A stretch of DNA of 7,429 bases, taken from contig JAOZLU010000346.1 in the NCBI GenBank assembly GCA_029934695.1, positions 1 to 7,429 on the forward strand. Direction: 5' to 3'. Under the pieces are notes generated by a model. It was not told the origin of the DNA and did not search any database. It was given only the letters and a program-made list of their open reading frames with translations. Origin of the DNA: Desulfobacterales bacterium (GTDB taxonomy: Bacteria; Desulfobacterota; Desulfobacteria; Desulfobacterales; 4be13). Positions 1 through 6,266 of this stretch are shown here, piece by piece. A program made the translations under genes and the position numbers. Within the stretch, counting starts at the first letter, position 1; each line of letters opens with the position of its first letter.

Positions 1-28
1 TTATATAAAAAAAACAAGGGTGATGCCA

Positions 29-313
29 ATGGTCTGTACAACGATAAGAAAAGGTGTGGAATGCCTTTTTATGACCGCAAAAGGCTGTTCTTACACTGAC
101 GGGATATGCTATGAGATCGCAGAAAAATGTGACGGATGCAATCGCAGTGTTGAATTTCCATCCGGCTGGTTCTGCACAGCCAGTCCTGAGCCTTCAGTGA
201 AATGGAAAAGCGGGAATTGCAACCTGGCCAGTCATATTGCCTCAGCAGCTTCCGCAAAAACGGCAAAGATCAATCCGCTCAAAGCATCCAAGCGGGCAAG
301 CAAGAAGAAATAA
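29..313 (+). CDS. PxxKW-family cysteine-rich small protein
   Basis: This 94-residue protein has eight cysteines in its first 64 residues (C3, C12, C20, C27, C34, C37, C49, C64), including a CDGC pair, followed by the PSVKW motif (residues 55-59). The tail is basic, rich in Ala, Lys and Ser, and ends in KKK. I recognise the pattern as the PxxKW cysteine-rich family of Desulfobacterota, which has no established function. The cysteine spacing suggests metal (Zn or Fe-S) binding, but this is inference. No signal peptide or membrane segment is visible, so it is probably cytoplasmic. A GTG at 20 and an ATG at 23 lie in frame upstream. I prefer ATG 29 because AAGGG (16-20) sits 8 nt before it and the product then begins MVCTTIRKG. 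The gene is followed by its own terminator, so it is transcriptionally separate from lysC. Its promoter lies mostly outside the window. Confidence 0.85.
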   Translation: MVCTTIRKGVECLFMTAKGCSYTDGICYEIAEKCDGCNRSVEFPSGWFCTASPEPSVKWKSGNCNLASHIASAASAKTAKINPLKASKRASKKK

Positions 314-333
314 TATCGCCTGTGATCATCAGC

Positions 334-368
334 AAACCCTGCTCAATTTCCGGAGCGGGTTTTTTTTT
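334..368 (+). terminator. Rho-independent terminator of the PxxKW gene
   Basis: AAACCC(T)GCTC (334-344) pairs with GAGCGGGTTT (353-362), leaving one bulged T and an 8-nt loop. The stem runs straight into an uninterrupted T tract (360-368). It lies 20 nt after the stop codon of the Cys-rich gene, the expected place for an intrinsic terminator. Confidence 0.88.
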
Positions 369-390
369 GCATATCATCACATTTTTATTC

Positions 391-419
391 TTGCAATTTT
401 TTCCTTAAATTGTTATAAA
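391..419 (+). promoter_or_regulatory. Candidate sigma70 promoter for lysC
   Basis: TTGCAA (391-396, 4/6 match to the -35 consensus) and TATAAA (414-419, 5/6 match to the -10) are separated by 17 bp. The pair sits just downstream of the terminator and upstream of lysC. Predicted initiation near 426 would give a leader of about 265 nt. The region is AT-rich, so a chance match is possible. Confidence 0.45.
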
Positions 420-429
420 AATTGTTTTA

Positions 430-502
430 TTATTATGAACTCAGGGAACAGGCTGGATGCAAATCCCGTCTGGAGCATTTCCACCCCGTCAGTTCATAAT
501 AA
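430..502 (+). other. Long inverted repeat in the lysC leader
   Basis: TTATTATGAACT (430-441) and AGTTCATAATAA (491-502) are perfect 12-bp inverted arms around a 49-nt interior. A second, bulged stem lies inside: TGGATGC (454-460) against GCATTTCCA (475-483). If the promoter at 391-419 is used, this hairpin would form almost at the 5' end of the transcript. It could equally be a MITE-like or palindromic repeat. No gene-like signal is seen here on either strand. Confidence 0.5.
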
Positions 503-523
503 AATAAAAATCTGCCTGCCGTT

Positions 524-545
524 GCCCGGATTGCCAAATCCGGGC
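524..545 (+). other. Perfect 9-bp hairpin in the lysC leader
   Basis: GCCCGGATT (524-532) and AATCCGGGC (537-545) form a perfect GC-rich stem with a 4-nt GCCA loop. No T tract follows, so it does not look like a terminator. CTGTTCCC at 545-552, overlapping its last base, is an exact complement of GGGAACAG (444-451) inside the upstream inverted repeat, so long-range or alternative pairing is possible. It may be a leader-RNA element or an interspersed palindromic repeat. Confidence 0.5.
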
Positions 546-560
546 TGTTCCCGGTTGCAG

Positions 561-577
561 TATAATAATGAATAATG
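561..577 (+). promoter_or_regulatory. TATAAT box and short 7-bp repeat upstream of lysC
   Basis: A perfect TATAAT (561-566) overlaps two copies of the heptad AATAATG (564-577). No good -35 is seen 16-18 bp upstream; the nearest, TTGCCA (531-536), is 24 bp away. It could be a second, weak or activator-dependent promoter, or simply AT-rich repeat DNA. The remaining leader to 689 has a 7-bp inverted pair (602-608 with 668-674), the second arm lying just before the lysC Shine-Dalgarno AAGGAG (677-682). Confidence 0.25.
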
Positions 578-689
578 AAGGTTTCTGATTGTGAAGAGGT
601 CTTCCGGGGTAAACTGCCACAAATTTGGAAATATGAGCAGAGTTCTATGAAAATCCAAGCTGGATCACCCGGAATCAAGGAGTATAAAG

Positions 690-1907
690 ATGGCTCTGAT
701 TGTACAAAAATTCGGCGGCACCTCTGTCGCCAATCCTGAACGGATTCAAAATGTTGCAAAGCGTGTTGCAAAAACTTTTGATCAGGGAAATGATCTGGTT
801 ATCATTCTTTCGGCAATGGCAGGTGTCACGGACAGCCTGATCAGTCTGGCATACAAGATGTCAGAATCTCCTGAGACACGGGAACTTGATGTCCTGCTTG
901 CCACAGGAGAGCAGACAACAGCGGCCCTTCTGTCCATGACGCTGAGGTCCATGAACTATCCGGCCATGTCCCTGCTCGGTTTTCAGGCAGAAGTGGTCAC
1001 AGACGGTAATTACTGTAATGCCCGCATTCTTGATATCGGCGCAGGGCGCATCAAAGATTTGCTGAAAGAACGTAATATCGTGGTTGTGGCCGGATTCCAG
1101 GGATGCGATCCGGATGGCAACATCACGACGCTCGGACGCGGTGGCTCAGACACCTCTGCAGTGGCAATTGCCGCGGCCATCAAAGCAGATGTATGTGAAA
1201 TATTTACAGATGTTGACGGTGTCTATACAGCAGACCCCAATGTATGCAGCAAGGCAAGGAAGCTTGACAAAATTTCCTGTGAGGAAATGCTTGAAATGGC
1301 AAGCCTGGGCGCAAAGGTGCTGCATCTCCGCTCGGTCGAGTTTGCCCTGAAGCATAACGTCCCGGTATATGTGCGGTCATCTTTCAATGAAGAGGAGGGA
1401 ACCATGGTTGTCAACGGAGATCATGACATGGAACGTCCGGTTGTGTCCGGAATCACTTACAACAAAAATGAGGCCCGGATCACTCTGAAAAAAGTTCCGG
1501 ACCAGCCAGGCATTGCAGCAAAGATTTTTGCCCGCATTGCCGATGCAAATATCAACGTGGACATGATCATCCAGAATACCCGCTCCGGCGGAGAGACGGA
1601 TCTGACATTCACCGTTCCCAAAGTTGACTTTAAAAAAGCTCTGAATATTGAAAAGCAGGTGGCAGAAGAAATCGGCGCGGAAAAAGTGCTGGGGGATGAA
1701 AGCATTGCAAAAGTGTCGGTCACCGGCATCGGCATGAAGAGCCATTCAGGCGTGGCATCAAAAATGTTTTCCGCTCTCGCTGCTGAAAATATCAATATTG
1801 CGATGATCAGCACATCGGAAATCCGTATATCCTGCGTGGTTGAGGAAAAAAAGGCAGAACTGGCGGTCCGGACGCTTCATACGGCATTCGGGCTGGATAA
1901 GGAATGA
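690..1907 (+). CDS. lysC: Aspartate kinase, alpha2beta2 type
   Basis: This cytoplasmic enzyme phosphorylates L-aspartate with ATP to 4-aspartyl-phosphate, the first step towards lysine, threonine and methionine. The 405-residue length is normal for monofunctional LysC (about 400-420). The amino-acid-kinase domain covers roughly residues 1-230: KFGGTSV (7-13), ATGEQ (71-75), GRGGSDTSA (149-157) and FTDVDGVYTADP (172-183). Two ACT domains follow (about 265-335 and 340-400), containing the VPDQPGIAAKIF (269-280) and SHSGVASKMF (351-360) segments that usually carry lysine and/or threonine feedback inhibition. Start ATG 690 is well supported by AAGGAG at 677-682, 7 nt upstream. The stop overlaps ATG 1904 of the next frame (ATGA), consistent with translational coupling. 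Which amino acid inhibits it cannot be read from the sequence. Confidence 0.97.
   Translation: MALIVQKFGGTSVANPERIQNVAKRVAKTFDQGNDLVIILSAMAGVTDSLISLAYKMSESPETRELDVLLATGEQTTAALLSMTLRSMNYPAMSLLGFQAEVVTDGNYCNARILDIGAGRIKDLLKERNIVVVAGFQGCDPDGNITTLGRGGSDTSAVAIAAAIKADVCEIFTDVDGVYTADPNVCSKARKLDKISCEEMLEMASLGAKVLHLRSVEFALKHNVPVYVRSSFNEEEGTMVVNGDHDMERPVVSGITYNKNEARITLKKVPDQPGIAAKIFARIADANINVDMIIQNTRSGGETDLTFTVPKVDFKKALNIEKQVAEEIGAEKVLGDESIAKVSVTGIGMKSHSGVASKMFSALAAENINIAMISTSEIRISCVVEEKKAELAVRTLHTAFGLDKE
1393..1406 (+). promoter_or_regulatory. Internal RBS and start for the aspartate kinase beta subunit
   Basis: A consensus AGGAGG (1393-1398) lies 5 nt before an in-frame ATG (1404, codon 239 of lysC). 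Starting there gives 167 residues consisting of the linker and both ACT domains. That matches the separately translated beta subunit known for Bacillus and Corynebacterium LysC. Whether it is used here is inference, because the EEEGT coding sequence itself generates much of the Shine-Dalgarno. Confidence 0.5.
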
Positions 1908-1930
1908 TTAAAGTTGAAAGGGCATACAAA

Positions 1931-3037
1931 ATGGAAAACAGAGCAGTGAATTTCCTGCGCGGCGTTCCGGCAGATGAATCCCTGAAAGAGATTCAGCCGC
2001 TGATCGCAGAAGGATATAAAAACGCAATAAACAAATATGGGACAGATGTGCTTCAATACGGTCACTTTGGCGGTTTCAAACCGCTGCGTGAGATTTTGGG
2101 AAAATTTCACGATGTTGATTCGGAAAGGATTATTGCCGGTAATGGCGGTCTGGAGGTCATTTCCCTTTTTTTCAAATCTCTTCCCGCAAACAGCACCATC
2201 ATTGTCGAAAAGGCGACTTATGACCGTGTCCTGCTTGATGCGTTTCATTACGGTTATAAGACTATGGGGGTCGAAATGACACCTCATGGCGTAAATCTGA
2301 ACGATCTGGAGCGACTGCTGAAGACCTGTCCTGTAATTCTTTTCTATGGAATTCCGTTTCATCAGAACCCCACCGGCATCACCTATACTCAGGAAAACTG
2401 CAAAGCGGTTGAGGAAATATGCAGAAGATACAATGTGATATGTGCATGGGATGTCTGTTATCAGCAGCTCAGGTATGACGGAAACACAAATACGCCCATT
2501 GATGTTTCGGATTCGGATTCTGTTTTGTTCAGTTCTTTCACGAAAACAATCAGTCCGGGAACAAAATGCGGATATATGGTGCTTCCGGAAAAAATGGTCG
2601 GGAAGGTGACCAACGTGATCGCCAACACGCGGATCAATCCCAATCTCCCGACTCAGGCGTTTATTGCTGATTTTATTGAATCAGGCAAATATGACGAGTT
2701 TCTGACATTTCTGCAAGGACTGTACCGGCCGAGGATGGATGCGCTGAACACGGCCATGAATGAATATTTTCCGGAAACAGACTCTGTCAGAATCACCGGC
2801 GGATTTTTTGCCCTTATACATCTGCATGAAATCACAGGGAAAAAAGAGGAACTTTTTATAGAATCCGTCAAAGCGGCAGGCGTGAACATCAATTCCGCCC
2901 AGGCTGCATTTGCCACTAATATTCTTGCAAAAAACTTGGGAAAAGGGCTTTTTGTCCGACTCACATTCCCCGCACTTGAACCGGAACAGATCAGGCGGGG
3001 CGTTGCAACCTTGAAAGAGATGATGCTTGATGTTTGA
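1931..3037 (+). CDS. PLP-dependent aminotransferase, class I/II (MocR/2-aminoadipate-transaminase-like)
   Basis: This is a 368-residue fold-type-I PLP enzyme. Visible landmarks, numbered from ATG 1931, are GNGGLEVI (70-77, cofactor phosphate loop), ATYDR with Tyr97 (ring stacking), HQNPTG (144-149), AWDVCYQQLRYDG (172-184, Asp174 to the pyridine nitrogen), SFTKTISPGTKCGY (202-215, Schiff-base Lys205) and LFVRLTFP (Arg343, substrate carboxylate). The VNFLRGVP opening and RYDG resemble the aminotransferase half of MocR proteins and 2-aminoadipate transaminases, but there is no winged-helix domain. The substrate is unknown. An in-frame ATG at 1904 overlaps the lysC stop, but its AAGGA touches the start with no spacer. 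ATG 1931 has AAGGG 8 nt upstream and gives a family-like N terminus, so I chose it. Its position directly after lysC suggests co-expression and a role in amino-acid metabolism. The stop codon lies inside a heptad repeat. Confidence 0.88.
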   Translation: MENRAVNFLRGVPADESLKEIQPLIAEGYKNAINKYGTDVLQYGHFGGFKPLREILGKFHDVDSERIIAGNGGLEVISLFFKSLPANSTIIVEKATYDRVLLDAFHYGYKTMGVEMTPHGVNLNDLERLLKTCPVILFYGIPFHQNPTGITYTQENCKAVEEICRRYNVICAWDVCYQQLRYDGNTNTPIDVSDSDSVLFSSFTKTISPGTKCGYMVLPEKMVGKVTNVIANTRINPNLPTQAFIADFIESGKYDEFLTFLQGLYRPRMDALNTAMNEYFPETDSVRITGGFFALIHLHEITGKKEELFIESVKAAGVNINSAQAAFATNILAKNLGKGLFVRLTFPALEPEQIRRGVATLKEMMLDV

Positions 3038-3069
3038 TGTTCGATATTCGATGCTTGATATTTGATAAA
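3021..3069 (+). repeat. 7-bp tandem repeat array between the aminotransferase genes
   Basis: Seven consecutive heptads follow a YGATRYT-like pattern: TGATGCT, TGATGTT, TGATGTT, CGATATT, CGATGCT, TGATATT, TGATAAA. The array encodes the last residues (LDV) and the TGA stop of the upstream gene and ends in the AAAGGA Shine-Dalgarno (3067-3072) of the next. It resembles the short tandemly repeated repetitive (STRR) heptamers described in cyanobacteria. Confidence 0.85.
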
Positions 3070-3079
3070 GGATTATACT

Positions 3080-4420
3080 ATGAGGATTGACCCCATTGCT
3101 CAGGAACTGAATGCCGTTATCAAAAACGGCAACCCTCACCTGATGGAAATGTTTTCCAAGACAGGCAGAAGGCTCTTTTTTCCCAAAGGCATTCTGACTC
3201 AGACGGCCGAGGCGAGGCAGAAGGCTTATGACAAATTCAATGCCACCATCGGAATTGCCACAGAAGGACTCCATACGATGTGTCTCCCTTCGGTGATGTC
3301 CCATATCAGCGATATCCGTCCCAGTGATTCTCTGACGTATGCGCCTTCCCACGGCATTTTCACGTTGAGGAATGAATGGAGGGAAGCCATGATCCGGAAG
3401 AATCCCTCTCTTAAAAACAAATCTGTCAGCATGCCTGTTGTCACCAATGGCATCACCCACGGTCTCAGCGTGTTTTCGGATATGTTCATTGATCCGGATG
3501 ATGTGCTGATTTTTCCGGACAAGATGTGGGGAAATAATTATCTGATCATGTCCGTAAGGGGAGATGCCCGGATCAGTCAGTACCGGATGTTTTCCGAGGA
3601 AGGGGGGTTTGATCTTGCGGCTTTTGAGGCCAGAGCCAGGCAGGAGGCCCGTAACAACTACAAAGTGGTTGTGTTCCTGAATTTTCCCAACAATCCCACC
3701 GGCTACACCGTCAGCGAAAAAGAGGGGGACAGGATTGTGGAAATTCTGACAAAAGTGGCCGAAGAAGGGACAAATGTCATTGCTGTGACCGATGATGCGT
3801 ATTTCGGGCTTTACCATGAAGACGGCACTATGAAGGAATCACTTTTTGCCCGCCTGTGCGACCGCCATCCCCGAATGCTCGCTGTCAAACTGGACGGTGC
3901 GACAAAGGAGTTGTTTGTGTGGGGACTCCGGGTGGGCTTTGTCACTTACGGCACGGTAATCAATGGCGACACAACGGCGTTCTATGAAGCATTGGAAAAA
4001 AAGACAGCGGGCAATATCCGGGGATCAGTTTCCAGTGTCAGCCATCTGAGCCAGTCCATTGTCCTGAAAACCATCAAATCTCCGAATACTCAGAAACAAA
4101 GGGCTGAAAATGTGGAAATTCTGAAAAGGAGAGCCATGCGGGTCAGGGAAGTTCTAACCAATCCCAAATATGAGGATGCCTGGGAGATGTATCCGTTCAA
4201 TTCCGGCTGCTTTATGTGCCTCAGACTCAGGACAGCAAATGCTGAAACCCTGCGTATTCATCTTCTGGACAAATACAAAGTCGGCCTGATCTCCATCGGG
4301 CCGACAGACCTGAGAGTGGCGTTTTCAACTGTTGACGAAGAAAATATTGAAACGCTGTTTGAACTGATTTACAAAGGCATAAAAGATCTGGATTCACAAT
4401 TCACAATTCACAATTCATAA
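3080..4420 (+). CDS. PLP-dependent aminotransferase, class I/II, aspartate-aminotransferase-like
   Basis: This is a second fold-type-I aminotransferase, clearly different from its upstream neighbour. Numbered from ATG 3080 (446 residues): TNGITHG (122-128, phosphate loop), MWGNNY with Trp150 (recalling the WGNH stacking segment of aspartate aminotransferases), NFPNNPTG (201-208), TDDAYFGLY (237-245, Asp and Tyr at the cofactor), DGATKELFVWGLRVGF (272-287, Schiff-base Lys276) and LRVAFS (Arg412, substrate carboxylate). All catalytic landmarks are present. WGN and KxxFVWGLRVG hint at an aspartate/aromatic-type enzyme, but the substrate remains unknown. A TTG at 3062 is in frame; ATG 3080 is preferred because AAAGGA lies 7 nt upstream. 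The gap to the previous gene is 42 nt, so an operon is likely. The last residues (SQFTIHNS) and the stop are encoded by a heptad array and look like an acquired tail. Confidence 0.9.
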   Translation: MRIDPIAQELNAVIKNGNPHLMEMFSKTGRRLFFPKGILTQTAEARQKAYDKFNATIGIATEGLHTMCLPSVMSHISDIRPSDSLTYAPSHGIFTLRNEWREAMIRKNPSLKNKSVSMPVVTNGITHGLSVFSDMFIDPDDVLIFPDKMWGNNYLIMSVRGDARISQYRMFSEEGGFDLAAFEARARQEARNNYKVVVFLNFPNNPTGYTVSEKEGDRIVEILTKVAEEGTNVIAVTDDAYFGLYHEDGTMKESLFARLCDRHPRMLAVKLDGATKELFVWGLRVGFVTYGTVINGDTTAFYEALEKKTAGNIRGSVSSVSHLSQSIVLKTIKSPNTQKQRAENVEILKRRAMRVREVLTNPKYEDAWEMYPFNSGCFMCLRLRTANAETLRIHLLDKYKVGLISIGPTDLRVAFSTVDEENIETLFELIYKGIKDLDSQFTIHNS

Positions 4421-4434
4421 TTAATAATTAATAT
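4393..4434 (+). repeat. 7-bp tandem repeat array before the CLC gene
   Basis: Six heptads are present: TTCACAA three times, then TTCATAA, TTAATAA and TTAATAT. Three heptads equal seven codons, so the array is translated as SQFTIHN-S before its fourth unit gives the TAA stop (4418-4420). It ends two bases before the ATG of the CLC gene and leaves that gene without a visible Shine-Dalgarno. Bases 4403-4422 are a perfect 20-bp inverted match to 6266-6285. Confidence 0.85.
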
Positions 4435-4436
4435 TT

Positions 4437-6266
4437 ATGTTTTCAAAATTTAAAAGAAAATTCAAAAGTCTCCGCTTTCGCAAGGAGTCCTTTACCCATA
4501 CAGGCAAATGGACGCTTTATTTTTTTATTATCGGCATTATTGCCGGCATGGGTTCTGTTGTTTTTCATTATCTCTGCCAGCTCGGTGTCCATTATTTCAT
4601 GGATATGATGGCCGGATACCGGCCGCCTCCCCCTGCCGGCGAACATCATCTGTTTCCCCCTACGGACGTGCGGTTCAGCCAGTGGGTCCTGCTCTTTTTG
4701 CCGGCTCTGGGCGGCATTCTGAGCGGATGGATTGTCTATACTTTCGCCCCCGAGGCTGAAGGACACGGCACTGATGCCGCTATTGACGCATACCACAGAA
4801 AAGGGGGTTTCATACGGGGTGCTGTCCCCATTGTCAAAACCATTGCCTCGGCCATCACTCTTACAACAGGCGGTTCCGGAGGAAGGGAAGGGCCTATCGC
4901 CCAGATCGGCGCAGGGTTCGGCTCATTTATGGCAACAACCCTGAAACTCTCGGACCGGGAACGCAGAATCATGATGGCCGCCGGAATCGGGGCCGGTGTC
5001 GGCAGCATATTCAGAGCACCGCTGGCAGGTGCCCTTTTTGCAGCAGAGGTGTTGTACAAAGACCCTGAATTTGAATCTGAGGTGATCATACCTGCGGGAA
5101 TCTCGTCGGTTGTGGCCTACTGCGTGTTCTGCCTTGTATTCGGATGGGGGTCCCTGTTTGAGTCGCCTGATTTTCAGTTCCGCAACCCCCTGGAATTAGG
5201 CCCTTATCTTGTTCTTGCGTTTGTGCTTGTGGCCACAGGCGTTTTTTACGTCAAAGCCTTTTATGGCATTACCCGTCTTTTCAGGTCGTTCAAAAAGATA
5301 CCGAACCATATCAAGCCTGCAATTGGGGGACTCTGTACCGGCATCATCGGTTTCTTCTGGCCCCATACCCTGGCCTTCGGGTACGGTTTTGTTCAGCAGG
5401 CCCTCGACCCCGGGACGCTCATAAATACTCTGACCATCCCGTTTCTGTTTTCTCTTGCCATCGGAAAGGTGATGACCACTTCTTTTTCCATAGGATCCGG
5501 GGGCAGCGGCGGCGTGTTCGGGCCGTCAATTGTTATCGGAGGGGCGATGGGGGGTGTGGTCGGGAAATTATTTCACAGCATCATGCCGGGTATTGTCGCC
5601 GAACCGGGTGCATTTGTGATCGTGGGCATGGCAGGCTTTTTCACTGCAGTTTCAAACACGCCCATCTCGACTATTATTTTTGTCAGCGAGATGACAAATT
5701 CATATCATCTGCTTCTGCCCAGTCTTCTTGTATGCCTGGTCGCTTACGGGGCATCAGAAAGATGGACCATTTATGAGAAACAGGTCAAAAGCAAGATCGA
5801 ATCCCCTGCCCATGCAGGAGAATTCTTTGTGGACATATTGCAGGCCATAAGGGTCAGCGATCTGATGCATGTTGTGAAAAAAGTGGAGCTGATCCCTCAG
5901 GATATGTCATTTCATGATTTTAAAAACTATTTTTCCAAGACAAAGCAGCACTATTTTCCTGTGATGAATGAGGACAAAAGACTGATCGGAATCTTCTCCA
6001 GCACGGACATCAGGGGAGTGCTTTTTGCAACAGGAATTGAAGACCTTATACGGGTAAAGGATATATGCACCTCTGATATGATTGTCACCACTCCGTCAGA
6101 TGATCTCAACTCTGTGCTTCAGAAGTTCACCACAAAGAATATTGACAGCCTTCCGGTGGTAAGGGACGATGATCATGGGGTTCTTATCGGAATGCTGGAC
6201 AGGAGAGCGGTGATTTCATTTTACAATGACATGATTAAGGAAATGAAGAACAGAACAGAATTATGA
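4437..6266 (+). CDS. CLC-family chloride channel/transporter with two CBS domains
   Basis: This 609-residue inner-membrane protein moves Cl- (or a related anion). The CLC membrane domain covers roughly residues 25-450. It contains GSGGREGP (146-153, gating Glu151), FRAPLAGALFAAEV (192-205), GSGGVFGPS (356-364) and Tyr446, equivalent to the anion-coordinating tyrosine of E. coli ClcA. Two residues differ from ClcA: the internal proton glutamate (ClcA Glu203) is Val205, and the selectivity GSGIP segment reads GHGTD (109-113), putting His at the Ser107 position. A Val at the proton site is typical of eukaryotic CLC channels. Two cytoplasmic CBS domains (about 472-530 and 540-600) may bind nucleotides. 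A Pro-rich loop (RPPPPAGEHHLFPP, 62-75) lies between the first helices. The start is the first possible ATG after an in-frame stop, though no Shine-Dalgarno is visible. The stop lies in a repeat. Confidence 0.95.
   Translation: MFSKFKRKFKSLRFRKESFTHTGKWTLYFFIIGIIAGMGSVVFHYLCQLGVHYFMDMMAGYRPPPPAGEHHLFPPTDVRFSQWVLLFLPALGGILSGWIVYTFAPEAEGHGTDAAIDAYHRKGGFIRGAVPIVKTIASAITLTTGGSGGREGPIAQIGAGFGSFMATTLKLSDRERRIMMAAGIGAGVGSIFRAPLAGALFAAEVLYKDPEFESEVIIPAGISSVVAYCVFCLVFGWGSLFESPDFQFRNPLELGPYLVLAFVLVATGVFYVKAFYGITRLFRSFKKIPNHIKPAIGGLCTGIIGFFWPHTLAFGYGFVQQALDPGTLINTLTIPFLFSLAIGKVMTTSFSIGSGGSGGVFGPSIVIGGAMGGVVGKLFHSIMPGIVAEPGAFVIVGMAGFFTAVSNTPISTIIFVSEMTNSYHLLLPSLLVCLVAYGASERWTIYEKQVKSKIESPAHAGEFFVDILQAIRVSDLMHVVKKVELIPQDMSFHDFKNYFSKTKQHYFPVMNEDKRLIGIFSSTDIRGVLFATGIEDLIRVKDICTSDMIVTTPSDDLNSVLQKFTTKNIDSLPVVRDDDHGVLIGMLDRRAVISFYNDMIKEMKNRTEL

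Noticed and set aside
524..545. Intrinsic terminator
   Set aside because: The stem is strong but is followed by TGTTCCCGG rather than a T tract.
420..689. Lysine riboswitch upstream of lysC
   Set aside because: The conserved core sequences of the lysine riboswitch were looked for and not seen, and no terminator hairpin with a T tract precedes lysC.
433..771. 112-codon minus-strand frame over the lysC leader
   Set aside because: It runs through palindromic repeats and into the conserved lysC start. The translation shows no family features.
1904..1930. Nine extra N-terminal codons on the first aminotransferase (ATG 1904)
   Set aside because: The Shine-Dalgarno-like AAGGA touches the ATG with no spacer, whereas ATG 1931 has AAGGG at 8 nt. 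The overlap with the lysC stop keeps it possible.
2681..3817. 378-codon open frame on the minus strand
   Set aside because: It lies antisense across the 3' end of one aminotransferase, a heptad array and the 5' half of the other, both of which have full catalytic motifs. Its product has no domain logic, and part of it is translated repeat.
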